The notes: generated from the sequence alone by a model not told the origin. DNA of 64,000 nt from Friedmanniella luteola (GCF_900105065.1 NZ_LT629749.1:4526001-4590000); one strand, 5' to 3'. Numbered from the stretch's first letter, positions 23,285-32,346 are shown. Numbers and translations are program-made.

Positions 23285-24732
23285 CACGCGGCGGCCCCGA
23301 GGGTGCGGCGGAACCGGGTCAGCCAGGATGCGTCGACGGCCCGGTCGAGGGAGCCGCCCCCGGGGTCGTCGGCCCCGCCCCGGCGGACCGGGTCGTGCGC
23401 CGGCCGCAGGACGTCGCGGACGACGACGCCGACCACCCACGCCTGGGTGCCGAGCCGGAGCAGCACGGCGAGCCAGTAGACCCGGTCGGCGGAGCCGTCG
23501 CCGGGGCTGAGCAGCCCGCCGAGGTGCCACCAGATGGCGACGAAGTAGAGCAGCTCGCCGACGGTGAACACCAGCCAGTCGCGCCACCGCGGCCGCGCCA
23601 GCACGAGCAGCGGCAGCAGCCACAGCACGTACTGCGGCGAGTAGACCTTGTTGGTCAGCAGGAACGCCGCGACGACGAGGAACGCCACCTGGCCGAGCCG
23701 CGGCCGGCGGGGCGCCAGCAGGATCAGCAGCCCGATGGCCAGGCAGCCGGCGGCGAACAGCCCACCGCTGACCGCGTTGAGCTGCGGCACCGGACGGCCG
23801 GCGAGGGAGAACACGTACCAGAGCGAGCCGAAGTCACCGGAGCGGTCGGAGTTGAAGCGCCAGAAGCTCAGCCAGGCGTCGGGCGCCAGCAGCAGGACCG
23901 GCAGGTTGACCGCCGCCCAGGCGACCGCGAAGCCGGCGAACGCCACGCCGAAGTCCCGCAGCCGCCGGGCCCGCAGGCAGAGCAGCAGCAACGGTCCGAG
24001 GATCAGCAGCGGGTACAGCTTGGCCGCCATCCCCAGGCCGAGCAGGACCCCGGCCAGCGCGGGGTGCCGCCGTGACCAGGCCAGCAGCGCCGTGGCGGTG
24101 AGGGCGACCGGCAGCAGGTCCCAGTTGATCAGCGCGGTCGCGGCGACGCAGGGCGAGGCCGCCACCATCATCGCGTCCCACGGCCGGCCCGGGACGGTGC
24201 GCGCCTGCGCCCAGATCGTGACGAGCAGCAGGGCGCCGAGCAGGACGGCGTTGACGTCGACGAAGCGGAGGGTGGCGTCGACGGCCTGCTGGTCGGTCAG
24301 CCCGACGCCCGTGGGCGCGCCGAGCAGCACGGCGACCCGCCGTTCCAGCTCGAGGAACCAGCCGGTGAGGACGGGGTACTCGAGCACCGGGTAGTCGCCC
24401 GCGTCGAGGTAGGGCGTGTTCCCCTGCAGCAGCCCCCGGCCGCTGTAGAGCAGGCCGATGTCGGAGTAGCAGAGGTTGCGGTACTGGTCGATGGACTGCC
24501 CGGCGACGGTGATCCGGCACGGCAGCCGGAACACCATGCCGGCCAGGTGGACCAGGGTGCCGACGACCAGCGCCACCCGGACCGGGCTCCACCAGCGCGG
24601 CGGCCGGGTGTGCCGGCCCGTGGGGCCGCCGATCCGGCGGGTGAGGTCGGCGACGAGCGGGTCGGTGCGGGACGGCGCGTCCACCGCCGGCGGACGCGGG
24701 GTCGGGCGGTCCACCGGCAGGGCGGACGCCAC
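23284..24732 (-). CDS. Glycosyltransferase family 87 membrane protein
   Basis: A 482-residue membrane protein with a 45-residue Pro-rich cytoplasmic leader and about 10-12 helices. The first external loop carries 'YSDIGLLYSGRGL' and 'YPVLEYPVLTGWFLELER', typical of GT87 polyprenol-phosphate-mannose transferases, with an Asp (in 'YSDIG') as candidate catalytic residue. The order DUF5318-PBP-GT87 equals Rv0049-ponA1-Rv0051 in M. tuberculosis. It lies 2 bases from the PBP gene and is co-transcribed with it. Confidence 0.88.
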   Translation of the reverse strand: MASALPVDRPTPRPPAVDAPSRTDPLVADLTRRIGGPTGRHTRPPRWWSPVRVALVVGTLVHLAGMVFRLPCRITVAGQSIDQYRNLCYSDIGLLYSGRGLLQGNTPYLDAGDYPVLEYPVLTGWFLELERRVAVLLGAPTGVGLTDQQAVDATLRFVDVNAVLLGALLLVTIWAQARTVPGRPWDAMMVAASPCVAATALINWDLLPVALTATALLAWSRRHPALAGVLLGLGMAAKLYPLLILGPLLLLCLRARRLRDFGVAFAGFAVAWAAVNLPVLLLAPDAWLSFWRFNSDRSGDFGSLWYVFSLAGRPVPQLNAVSGGLFAAGCLAIGLLILLAPRRPRLGQVAFLVVAAFLLTNKVYSPQYVLWLLPLLVLARPRWRDWLVFTVGELLYFVAIWWHLGGLLSPGDGSADRVYWLAVLLRLGTQAWVVGVVVRDVLRPAHDPVRRGGADDPGGGSLDRAVDASWLTRFRRTLGAAA

Positions 24733-24734
24733 GC

Positions 24735-27032
24735 TCAGCCGCCGCCGCCCGGGGTGGCGTCCCCGCCGGCGTTCTCCTCACCGGTCCCGGCGCCGCCGGT
24801 CCCGTCGCCCGTGCCGTCTCCGCCGCCCCCGGTCTCGCTGCTCTGGCTGGGCTCGGGGTCCGCCTCGGCCGTCCGGCTCGGCTCCTGGCTGGGCTCGGGC
24901 TGCTGCGTCGACGGCTCCTCGCTCGGCTCGCGGGTCGGCTCGTCGGAGGGCTCCTCCGACGGCTCCTCGGTCGGCTCCTGCGTGGCGGTCGGCTGCTGGG
25001 TGGGCTGCGGCTGCTGGTAGGTCGGCGTCGGCTGGGGGGCGGAGTCGGCGTTGACGTAGGCCGGCGGGTCGAACTGGCGGACCGCCTGGTCCTCGGTGGC
25101 GACCTTCATGTACTCGCCCCAGGTCTGCGCCGGGTAGGTGCCCCCGAAGAAGGTGCTGTCGCCGGGCCGCCGGTAGTCGTCCAGGCTCTCGCTGCCACTG
25201 TTCCCTGCCACGTACATGACGGCGGTGGAGATCTGCTTGGTGTAACCGACGAACCAGGACGAGTTGACGATGTTCTTCCCGTTGTCCAGGTCGACACCGT
25301 TGGTGCCGGTCTTGCCGGCCACGGGCCGGTTGAGGGCCTGCACCGTGGTGCCGGTGCCGTTCTCGACCACGTTGGAGAGCGCGAAGGTGACGTCGTGCGC
25401 GATGTCCTCGCTGACCGCCCGCTTCTTCTTCGGCTCGGCCTTGTAGATCACCTTGCCGTCGGCGTCCCGCACCTCCTTGACCACGTGGTTGTCCACGGCG
25501 GTGCCGTCGTTGGCGAAGGTGGCGTACCCGCTGGCCTGGTTGAGCGGGCTGACCTCCGGGGTGCCGATCGGGATGTTGCGCGGGGCGGCGTCCCAGCCGG
25601 TCGCCTTGGGGGCGCCGGCGTCCTTGGCCAGGTCGAGGACCTTGTCCTTGCCGTCCTTCATCGTCGTGACGAGGTCGACGAACGCGGTGTTGATCGAGTA
25701 GGTCGTCGCGTTCAGCAGGCTGGTCTGGTACCCGTAGCTCTGGTTGTACTCGTTGCGGACGATGGTCGGGTCGCCGGGCAGGTTGAAGCTGCTGCCGCGG
25801 AAGGGCGAGCGGAGGCTGTAGCCGTCCTTGAGCCCGGCGGCCAGCGCGTAGGTCTTGAACGTCGACGCCGTCGGCCGGGCGGTGGTGGCCCAGTTCCGGG
25901 AGTTCTTCACGTAGTTCGGACCGCCGTAGAGGGCGATCACCTCACCGGTGTTGACGTCCACCGACGCGATGGCGGCGTGCAGCTTCGAGGCCTTCTGCCC
26001 CGACGCGTCGGCCGCCCGCTCGGTGACGTCCTGCGCCGCCTTGACCGCGGCGTTCTGCGCCGCCTTGTCGAAGGTGGTGGTGATCTTCAGCCCGCCGCCG
26101 TTGATCTGCTCGGAGGTGAAGCCGGCGTCGGTCAGCTCCTTCTCGACCATCTTCAGCAGGAAGCCCTTGGGGCCCCCGTAGCGCTCGTTGGTCTTGATCT
26201 CGGGGAACTTCGGCAGCTTCTTCGCGTACTTGTCGGCCTGGGCCTGGGTGATCGCGCCGGTGTCGGCCATCGACTGCAGGACGTAGCGGTAGCGGTCGCG
26301 GAGCCGGTCGAGGTTGTCCTCGTCGTCGGGGTCGAACGCGGACGGGTTGTTGATGACGCTGGCCAGCACCGCCGCCTGCGGCACGGTCAGCTTCTTGGCG
26401 TCGACGTCGAAGAAGTTCTGCGACGCCGCCTCGATGCCGTAGGCCCCGTGGCCGAAGTAGATCGTGTTGAGGTAGCCCTCGAGGATCTGCTCCTTGCTCA
26501 GCTGCTTGTTGATCTTGTAGGCGAGGAACAGCTCCTTGAACTTCCGGGTGGCCGTCTGCTCGGAGTACAGGTACTTGATCTTGATGTACTGCTGGGTGAT
26601 CGTGGACCCGCCCTGCAGCGTGCCGCCCCGGGCGATCACGTAGGCGGCGCGGGCCATGCCGCGCAGCGAGATGCCGCGGTCGGTCCAGAACGAGCGGTTC
26701 TCGGCGGCGACGACGGCGTCCTTGATGCTCTGCGGCATCTCGTCCAGGGTCAGCGGCTGCCGGTTCTGGATGGCGAAGCTGCCCAGCTCGGCCTTGCCGT
26801 CGTCGTAGTAGACGAAGGTGGTCGCGGTCTCGAAGTCGGCGTTGGCGTCGGGCAGGTTCGTCGTCGCGTACCCCACGCCGACGACGGCCGTGCCCCCCAC
26901 CAGGCCCAGGAGGACGACGGAGACGAGCCCGATCAGGATCCGGCGCGCCCACAGCTGGCCGCGCGTGCGCTGCTTCTTCGACGTGGCGCCCACCGGACGC
27001 TTCGCGACGGGCCCCCACTGGGGGTCAGCCAT
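24735..27032 (-). CDS. ponA: Bifunctional class A penicillin-binding protein (PonA-type)
   Basis: Membrane-anchored peptidoglycan synthase of 765 residues. After a basic N-terminus and one membrane helix (about 35-55) comes a GT51 glycosyltransferase domain with the catalytic Glu in 'AAENRSFWTDRG' and 'GGSTITQQYIK'. The transpeptidase domain has STFK, SIN and KTG motifs. The last 110 residues form a long external tail rich in Pro/Ser/Glu with an 'EPSEEPSDEP' repeat pattern. ATG at 27032 is chosen: GAGGA lies 5-9 bases upstream, versus a TTG four codons earlier. The start overlaps the DUF5318 stop. Confidence 0.95.
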   Translation of the reverse strand: MADPQWGPVAKRPVGATSKKQRTRGQLWARRILIGLVSVVLLGLVGGTAVVGVGYATTNLPDANADFETATTFVYYDDGKAELGSFAIQNRQPLTLDEMPQSIKDAVVAAENRSFWTDRGISLRGMARAAYVIARGGTLQGGSTITQQYIKIKYLYSEQTATRKFKELFLAYKINKQLSKEQILEGYLNTIYFGHGAYGIEAASQNFFDVDAKKLTVPQAAVLASVINNPSAFDPDDEDNLDRLRDRYRYVLQSMADTGAITQAQADKYAKKLPKFPEIKTNERYGGPKGFLLKMVEKELTDAGFTSEQINGGGLKITTTFDKAAQNAAVKAAQDVTERAADASGQKASKLHAAIASVDVNTGEVIALYGGPNYVKNSRNWATTARPTASTFKTYALAAGLKDGYSLRSPFRGSSFNLPGDPTIVRNEYNQSYGYQTSLLNATTYSINTAFVDLVTTMKDGKDKVLDLAKDAGAPKATGWDAAPRNIPIGTPEVSPLNQASGYATFANDGTAVDNHVVKEVRDADGKVIYKAEPKKKRAVSEDIAHDVTFALSNVVENGTGTTVQALNRPVAGKTGTNGVDLDNGKNIVNSSWFVGYTKQISTAVMYVAGNSGSESLDDYRRPGDSTFFGGTYPAQTWGEYMKVATEDQAVRQFDPPAYVNADSAPQPTPTYQQPQPTQQPTATQEPTEEPSEEPSDEPTREPSEEPSTQQPEPSQEPSRTAEADPEPSQSSETGGGGDGTGDGTGGAGTGEENAGGDATPGGGG

Positions 27033-27444
27033 AGATGTCCTCAACTGTCTGCTGGCGGCGCGGGGGTTTCCTCTTCACCCCGTCGCCGAGGAGGTAGCTC
27101 AAGATCATGTGGTTCCAGTGGCAGGTCTGGCACACCTCGACGACGACGACCTTGAACTCTCCGAACTCGTGCGCCATCTCCTCGAGCTCCGGGGTCCGCT
27201 TGATGCGGCCGGAGTACTGACCGAGCTGGTCGCCGAAGACGTAGCTCAGGGTGGTCAGGTTCGGGGTCTGGCACACCGGGCAGGGGATCTCCGTCGACTC
27301 CCCGTGGTGCTTGGCGGCGCGCAGCAGCATCGGGTCGGCGTCGCATGCGTCGAGACGCGCCAGAGCCTTCCCGGGACGGCGCAGCTTCTCCAGCGTGGAG
27401 CGTCGCTGCAGCGCGTAATCGATGACCTCCCGCTGCGACCACAT
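27025..27444 (-). CDS. DUF5318 family protein with zinc-ribbon-like cysteines
   Basis: A 139-residue cytoplasmic protein, the Rv0049 homologue that precedes ponA in many actinobacteria. It holds a C-P-V-C pair near residue 55 and a 'CQTCHWNH' pair near 105, which would make a zinc site. Function is unknown, but the constant pairing with the class A PBP suggests a link to wall synthesis. It overlaps the PBP start by 8 bases. A TAGCCT -10 element 7 bases before the ATG indicates a leaderless operon mRNA. Confidence 0.88.
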   Translation of the reverse strand: MWSQREVIDYALQRRSTLEKLRRPGKALARLDACDADPMLLRAAKHHGESTEIPCPVCQTPNLTTLSYVFGDQLGQYSGRIKRTPELEEMAHEFGEFKVVVVEVCQTCHWNHMILSYLLGDGVKRKPPRRQQTVEDIYG

Positions 27445-27451
27445 GGGCCCC

Positions 27452-27457
27452 AGGCTA
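27452..27457 (-). promoter_or_regulatory. -10 element TAGCCT, leaderless promoter of the DUF5318-PBP-GT operon
   Basis: On the minus strand TAGCCT is followed by 7 bases and the ATG at 27444. It would drive DUF5318, PBP, GT87 and PIG-V-like genes. Confidence 0.55.
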
Positions 27458-27629
27458 CGTCGTCGGACCAGGCAGGACGAGGAGCTCCGAGTGGCGCGAG
27501 GTCACCTTTCGGATCGGAACCCGGTCCCTTCCGGTGACCCGGGGGCGGGTTGGTCGCCTGGTGGGGCGGCGGTTGGATGCCGTAGCATCATGCGTCGGTC
27601 CGGCCGCCGCGCTCGTGGCGGTCTGGCAC

Positions 27630-27702
27630 GGGGCCATGGCGCAATTGGTAGCGCACCTGCTTTGCAAGCAGGGGGTTAGGGGTTCGAGTCCCCTTGGCTC
27701 CA
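27630..27702 (+). tRNA. tRNA-Ala (anticodon TGC)
   Basis: A 73-base cloverleaf. The acceptor stem GGGGCCA pairs with TGGCTCC (one G-T). The anticodon stem CCTGC/GCAGG encloses loop TTTGCAA with anticodon TGC, and the T-loop reads GGTTCGAGTCC. The 3' CCA is not encoded. Its 3' 27 bases overlap the end of the NERD gene on the other strand. Confidence 0.96.
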
Positions 27703-28764
27703 CGCGTCGTGCGCGGGGCGGAGGGTCGCTGTCAGCCGCGAGGCGACGAGCGCAGCAGCCCGGTTCTCCCCGCTCTGCCACGTGGTGGACCGACGGGCAG
27801 CCTCGGTGACGATGGTCAGGACGCGGTCGTCGACGACACGGCCGCGGCTCACGAGCCAGGGGACGAGCCGCTCGCGCGGGATCACGGCCACCTGAGAAGG
27901 CGCGGTCTTGACCGTCACACGCCGAGCGTTGACCGGCACGATGACGGCCTCGACGCGGAGAGCGAGCCCCGATGCACCCGTCAGCAGTCGAGCAGCTCGG
28001 GCGGCCTCGTGGCGGCTGTTCCGGACGTACGGCTGCCGCTCCCCGTTCACCAGGAAGGTGTCACCGCCCACCCAGAGCGAACCAGCTGGGTGGTGCTTCG
28101 TGTTGAGGGTGAAGATCCCACCCGGCCCCATCACCAGATGATCGATGTCGGCGCCCGCAGCACCGACGGGGACAGCGTGGAGCACACGCCAGCGCGGGTC
28201 GGAGCGAACCAGCCGGGCAAGCTCAGCTCCGACCAGCTCCTCCCCGTCGGCACCGATGCGCCAGGCGCGCTCCGGCGTTCGCAGGTTGAGCATCCGGGCG
28301 ACGAAGGTGCGGACCGGGGCCGCGTCCCGGAGTGCTCTCGCTCGTGCTCGCGCCGCAGCACCAGGGGCCGTCGACGCCAGATCCGACCAGGGCCGCTCCG
28401 GCTCCGACGGGGTCACCGGGACAGCAGCCTGCACGGGGGACATCGACGGCGGCGGTGACCAGTCAGCGTCCCGGGCCAGCGGTTCGCTCGCGGCGCGCGA
28501 CGAGGTGAGGACACCGGGCTCGCTCGGCTCGTGCGCAGCCTCAGGGACGGTGGGCGCCAGAGGCGCACTCGGATCGCTGGTGGAGCCGGTCCGCCAGTCG
28601 GCGGTCGCCTGGCTCAGTTCGGCCAGGTGCTCGGGCAGTTCCGGATGCATCGAGCCGGTCTTGAGATCCGCCCAGCCCAGGATCTCTCCGGCAGGCCCGG
28701 TCACGTACAACCGGTCATGGCCGAACCGCTGCCAGTGCTTGACGACCACCGGAGTTCCGGGCAT
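27676..28764 (-). CDS. NERD (nuclease-related) domain protein ending inside the tRNA gene
   Basis: A 362-residue protein. The N-terminal 45 residues form a small domain ('HDRLYVTGPAGEILGWADLKTG'), followed by a Ser/Pro-rich linker. The NERD domain at about 170-270 shows 'GADGEELVGAELARL', 'GADIDHLVMGPGGIFTLNTKHH' and 'VRNSRHEAARAA', with the restriction-endonuclease-like Asp, and Asn-Thr-Lys in place of the usual ExK. The last 8 codons (ending Q-G-D-S-N-P) are read from the complement of the tRNA-Ala T-arm. ATG at 28764 fits the domain start; upstream codons are Arg/Ala-rich filler. Cellular role unknown. Confidence 0.75.
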   Translation of the reverse strand: MPGTPVVVKHWQRFGHDRLYVTGPAGEILGWADLKTGSMHPELPEHLAELSQATADWRTGSTSDPSAPLAPTVPEAAHEPSEPGVLTSSRAASEPLARDADWSPPPSMSPVQAAVPVTPSEPERPWSDLASTAPGAAARARARALRDAAPVRTFVARMLNLRTPERAWRIGADGEELVGAELARLVRSDPRWRVLHAVPVGAAGADIDHLVMGPGGIFTLNTKHHPAGSLWVGGDTFLVNGERQPYVRNSRHEAARAARLLTGASGLALRVEAVIVPVNARRVTVKTAPSQVAVIPRERLVPWLVSRGRVVDDRVLTIVTEAARRSTTWQSGENRAAALVASRLTATLRPAHDAWSQGDSNP

Positions 28765-29117
28765 CCCACCATCCTTCCGGCCCTGCTGGGCCGCACCAGA
28801 GCCAGAAGTCCCTCGGCGAGCGGCCTTTCGACCCTCACCCTGAGCCCTCGACTCGTGCCGTCGGGCGCCGCGATGAGGATCGCCCACGGGAGGCGAAGCG
28901 GCAGCCGAGCGCGGGATCGGGCCGCACCGTGCCCGCCTCAGCACCGGTGGCTCGTGCTCACGCCCAACTCCTGCGTCGGAGCGGCGGTGGCCCGTCCCGT
29001 CTGGCCACGGTCTGGATCGGCCCCGGGATGGCCGGCCTGTCCCGGCACACGTCCAGACCGCGCTACTCCCAGAAGCTCCGACGACAGAGACAGCACCGAG
29101 CCGTCAGCACGAGGGGC
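28765..29117. other. 353-bp gap without a supported gene
   Basis: No reading frame with an SD or family-like sequence is seen on either strand. It should contain the NERD gene promoter. Codon-position GC is less skewed than in the neighbouring genes. Confidence 0.4.
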
Positions 29118-29765
29118 TCAGGCCTCGATCCGCTGCCCGACCACCGCCCCGGGCACCCGCGGAGCGCCCTTCCCCTTCCGCCGCCCGAACCACACCGTCG
29201 GCAGCAGCAGCAGGAGCCCCCACAGCTGCACCCAGGGCACGAAGAGCGCCAAGGCCGTCGCCGCGCACAGCGCGGCGACCGCCGCGACGGAGGCACCGAG
29301 GTGCGCGGAGTACTCGGGGTCCCCCTCCTCCGCCTTGGCCCTGGCCACCAGGACCTTCAGCGCGAGAGCGGCCAGGCTGGTCACCGTCATGGTGCCGATG
29401 TAGAGCGCGCAGCTCGGCGGGTCGTCGGTGCGGCCGCTCAGCACGGCGGTCGGGTAGGGCAGGAAGACGATGCTGAACAGCCACAGCAGGTTGAACCAGT
29501 AGAGCGGCTGCGTGATCACCCGGACCGACTTGAACAGCCGCCGGTGCAGCAGCCAGAAGTGCCCGATCACCACGAAGCTGACCGCGAAGGCGAGCAGCTG
29601 CTCGCTGGTGCTCGCCAGCAGGTTGAGCAGGGGCTGCTGGTCGCCGGCCTGGGCCGCCGCGTCGATCGGCTCCAGGATGAGCAGGGTCGCCGCGATGGCC
29701 ACGATGGCGTCGGTGAAGTTGATGATGCGCGTGGTCGTCGCGTCTTCGTACGTCTGCTCGGTCAT
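29118..29765 (-). CDS. TMEM175-like (DUF1211) potassium-channel family protein
   Basis: A 215-residue protein with six hydrophobic helices. The first carries 'RIINFTDAIVAIAATLLIL', which matches the R-x3-FSDxxxAIxxTLLxL signature that lines the pore in bacterial TMEM175 channels (Thr for Ser here). Helix ends include 'GHFWLLHRRLFK', also family-like. It likely forms a K+-permeable tetramer in the cell membrane. A weak SD (GAGGGAGCTC) precedes ATG 29765. It lies 28 bases downstream of the glucoamylase-like gene, in the same direction. Confidence 0.82.
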   Translation of the reverse strand: MTEQTYEDATTTRIINFTDAIVAIAATLLILEPIDAAAQAGDQQPLLNLLASTSEQLLAFAVSFVVIGHFWLLHRRLFKSVRVITQPLYWFNLLWLFSIVFLPYPTAVLSGRTDDPPSCALYIGTMTVTSLAALALKVLVARAKAEEGDPEYSAHLGASVAAVAALCAATALALFVPWVQLWGLLLLLPTVWFGRRKGKGAPRVPGAVVGQRIEA

Positions 29766-29793
29766 GAGCTCCCTCTCGCGGTGGACGAGGGCG

Positions 29794-31173
29794 TCAGCCC
29801 TCGACGGCCAGGCCGGTGCGGGCGCGGACTGCGGACAGGAACGACGCGTAGCTCCAGGTGAGGTCGCGGACGCTCTTCTCGTAGCCGGACTCCCCGTCGA
29901 ACTGCTCGCTCAGCTCCAGGTGGTCGCTGTGGTAGACCACGGCGCGCAGCATCGCGTCGCCGGCGACCTGCAGGGCCTCGACCGCCACGTCCAGCGGGGT
30001 GTCGGCGGTGACGCCGATCTGGGCGAAGAACGGCGCCGACAGGTCGTCGAGCGGCAGGGCGCTCCCGCCGGTGATGGCGTTGGCCAGCTCGTAGTAGAGC
30101 TGCGCGAAGTTCGCCGTGCAGAGCGGCCACGGGTGCCGGCCCAGGCTGTCGGACCCGCCGTCGTAGATGTCGCCCGGGTAGCGGCCCAGCAGCGGACCGA
30201 GGCCGAGCTGGGCGTCGGCGACGTTGACCGGGTACACCTCCGGGGAGTCGGGGTCCGCCCACTGGGCGATCAGCAGGCCCGCGGTGGCGAGCAGCTTCGG
30301 GTCGGTGCAGGACACCGCGCCGTAGACGCAGGCCTGGACGATGTCGATGTTGGGGTCGTAGCCGGGCGGCACGATCGGCTGGTCCAGCTGACCGGGGGAC
30401 TCGCCGCCGAGCATCGTCGCGTAGTGGGTCCCGGTCCAGTGCGCCGCCAGCGCGTCCTCCAGCCAGCTGATCGCCTCGGCGGTGCCGGCCGGGACGTCGA
30501 TGCCGTAGGGGTTGGTGCTCACCTCGCGGAAGCAGCGGAGCTGGATCGAGCGGGCGAAGAAGGAGAACCCGCGGTGCTCCTCCCACAGGTTGGTGGTGGC
30601 GTCCTGGTAGCAGGTCAGCAGGTACTCCACGTTCCGGCCGACGAGCCCGCGGGCCACGTCCTGCGCCTGCGCGTCGAGCTTCGGGAAGGCCGCGAGGACG
30701 GCGCTGGTCTGGATGGCCGGCCCGTCGTTCTGCTCCGACCACGGCCGGGCGTACCCGTTCACGGTGTAGCAGGCGTGCCCCATCGTCGGGGTGGCGTTGG
30801 ACTGGCAGAGCTGCGCGAAGTTGACGTAGTCGACCAGCTCCTGGACCGCCTCCTCGGGGCCCGAGGAGGTGGCGGCCACGATCTCGAAGGCCGTGATGGC
30901 CGCGTCGCGGACCCAGTTGAAGACGTAGTCCTGGCTGATCCCGGGGGCGTTCGCCGGGTAGGACGGCGCGGCGATCACGCAGCCGGGCACCGACACCGCC
31001 GTGTGCGTCGAGTCGACGAAGGGGAAGCCGTCGGTGGCGACGTTGCGCAGCATCAGCGCGTACATGTGCTGGGCGACGGACTGCAGCACGATGTGGTCGA
31101 CCGCGAGGTCGGGGCGGGTGCGGGTCTGGTCGGCGGGCGTGCTGCTGGCGCGGGTCTGGGTGAGGACGGACAA
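29794..31173 (-). CDS. Glycoside hydrolase family 15 (glucoamylase-like) protein
   Basis: A 459-residue (alpha/alpha)6-barrel enzyme. 'GISQDYVFNWVRDAAITAFEIV' near residue 100 is the classic GH15 'DYxFxWxRDaa' substrate loop. 'LGRYPGDIYDGG' and 'HPWPLCTANFAQLYYELA' match the conserved C-terminal region, with the Glu/Asp catalytic pair region in between. There is no signal peptide, so it is probably cytoplasmic. I prefer the TTG at 31173, since AAAGAGG lies 5 bases before it; a TTG 15 bases upstream is the alternative. The substrate could be glucans, trehalose or a glycoside, and the neighbouring oxidoreductase island suggests a sugar-processing role. Confidence 0.8.
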   Translation of the reverse strand: MSVLTQTRASSTPADQTRTRPDLAVDHIVLQSVAQHMYALMLRNVATDGFPFVDSTHTAVSVPGCVIAAPSYPANAPGISQDYVFNWVRDAAITAFEIVAATSSGPEEAVQELVDYVNFAQLCQSNATPTMGHACYTVNGYARPWSEQNDGPAIQTSAVLAAFPKLDAQAQDVARGLVGRNVEYLLTCYQDATTNLWEEHRGFSFFARSIQLRCFREVSTNPYGIDVPAGTAEAISWLEDALAAHWTGTHYATMLGGESPGQLDQPIVPPGYDPNIDIVQACVYGAVSCTDPKLLATAGLLIAQWADPDSPEVYPVNVADAQLGLGPLLGRYPGDIYDGGSDSLGRHPWPLCTANFAQLYYELANAITGGSALPLDDLSAPFFAQIGVTADTPLDVAVEALQVAGDAMLRAVVYHSDHLELSEQFDGESGYEKSVRDLTWSYASFLSAVRARTGLAVEG

Positions 31174-31248
31174 GGCAACCTCTTTCAACGGGAGCGGGGG
31201 TGACGGGTCGGTGCTGACCAGAGCCCCCGCTCGAGTCGTGGAGAGGTG

Positions 31249-31665
31249 TCAGGCGGTGCCGGCGCGCTGCCAGGCCAGCTCGTTGACCGGGCTGCCCGGC
31301 TGGTCCGGCGTCAGCAGGACGAGCTGGCCGTCGCGCTGGACGATGGTGCGCGGCTGGACGGTGTCCGACCAGTTCGGGTAGAGGCTGCCGCCCACCCGGT
31401 GGACGACGACGTCGCCCTGCCGCTCGTAGGTGCCGGTGTAGGCCAGGCAGCTGGAGTAGGCCGCGGCCCGCTCCTCCACCGGCCCGCCCAGCGGGTCACC
31501 GCCGGTGATGGCCGTGCGGTCGGCGCCGGTCATCACGACCGACATCCGGCCGTCGGCGGTGTAGACCAACAGGCCTTCCGCGTCGGTCCCCAGGGGGTAG
31601 CTGACGGTCCCGTCGGGCGCGATGCGGCGCCACTGCACCAGCTGCCACGACCCTTCGAGATCCAC
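31249..31665 (-). CDS. Lipocalin-like domain protein
   Basis: A protein of about 138 residues starting 'VDLEGSWQLVQWRRIAPDG', the typical first strand of the lipocalin_5 (PF13924) family. 'YPLGTDAEGLLVYTADGRMSVVM' and a late 'VVHRVGGSLYPNW' also fit. Such proteins form a small beta-barrel and often sit beside oxidoreductase genes as ligand-binding or dissociation factors; the role here is unknown. The GTG at 31665 agrees best with the family N-terminus, but no clear SD is seen. An ATG at 31716 and a GTG at 31695 remain possible. Divergent from the FAD-SLDH cluster. Confidence 0.65.
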   Translation of the reverse strand: MDLEGSWQLVQWRRIAPDGTVSYPLGTDAEGLLVYTADGRMSVVMTGADRTAITGGDPLGGPVEERAAAYSSCLAYTGTYERQGDVVVHRVGGSLYPNWSDTVQPRTIVQRDGQLVLLTPDQPGSPVNELAWQRAGTA

Positions 31666-31887
31666 GCCGGTGAAGGTGCCACAGTTCCCTGCCACTGTCC
31701 AGCAGTTCCGAGGCATCGATACGCCGCCGACATCTACGCGAGGAGCATTTCCCGCCACTTCGGACGTAGATCGCAGAAATCTTGCCGAGCCGTCGCGGAG
31801 CGTGTCACACTCGCCGCGAGGCGTGGTCGCCTCACGGCTCGGGGTCCCCCATCATCCGCGTTCCTGACGCGGGTCGAGAGGATCTCC

Positions 31888-32346
31888 ATGCCCCCCCGGC
31901 ACCAGGTGTTCGTCGACATGTCGGCGGCTCTCACGGGCTTCCCCCCGGTCCAGCTCCGCGGCACGGGGATGGCCGCGGCCTACCTCGCCGAGCTCGACGC
32001 GATCCTCACCCCGGCCTTCGTCGACGCGCTGCTGGCCGCCTTCCCCCGACCGGCCGACGGGGCCGACGCCCTCGAACCGGGCGCCGTCGACAGCCTGCTG
32101 GACCACCCGGCCTGGGGTCCGCCCGCCCGCGCGATCACGCTGATGTGGTACCGCGGCACCTGGACCCAGCTGCCCGACGCGTGGCGGGCCGAGCACGGCG
32201 CCGCCCCCCGGGACACCGACCACGTCGTGTCGTCCGCCGCCTACCAGGCGGGTCTGCAGTGGGTCGCCGCCGGGGCGCACCCGATCGGCGCCCGCCAGCA
32301 GGGCTTCGGCTCCTGGTCCTTCCCCGTCGAGGACCTCGCCTCGTGA
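31888..32346 (+). CDS. FAD-SLDH-type dehydrogenase small subunit, copy 1
   Basis: A 152-residue protein of the membrane-bound sorbitol/fructose dehydrogenase small-subunit family. 'MSAALTGFPPVQLRGTGMAAAYLAEL' and 'DHPAWGPPARAITLMWYRGTW' match the family's 'LTGF..L.GTG...YL' and 'GPVAR.I..LWYtG.W' segments. Normally this subunit carries a Tat signal that takes the FAD subunit across the membrane; here there is no signal peptide, so the complex should stay in the cytoplasm. GAGAGGA precedes ATG 31888. The stop overlaps the start of the GMC gene, so the two are made together. Confidence 0.78.
   Translation: MPPRHQVFVDMSAALTGFPPVQLRGTGMAAAYLAELDAILTPAFVDALLAAFPRPADGADALEPGAVDSLLDHPAWGPPARAITLMWYRGTWTQLPDAWRAEHGAAPRDTDHVVSSAAYQAGLQWVAAGAHPIGARQQGFGSWSFPVEDLAS

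Noticed and set aside
29794..31188. TTG at 31188 as start of the GH15 gene
   Set aside because: It lacks an SD, while the TTG at 31173 has AAAGAGG at ideal spacing; difference is only five residues, so still open.
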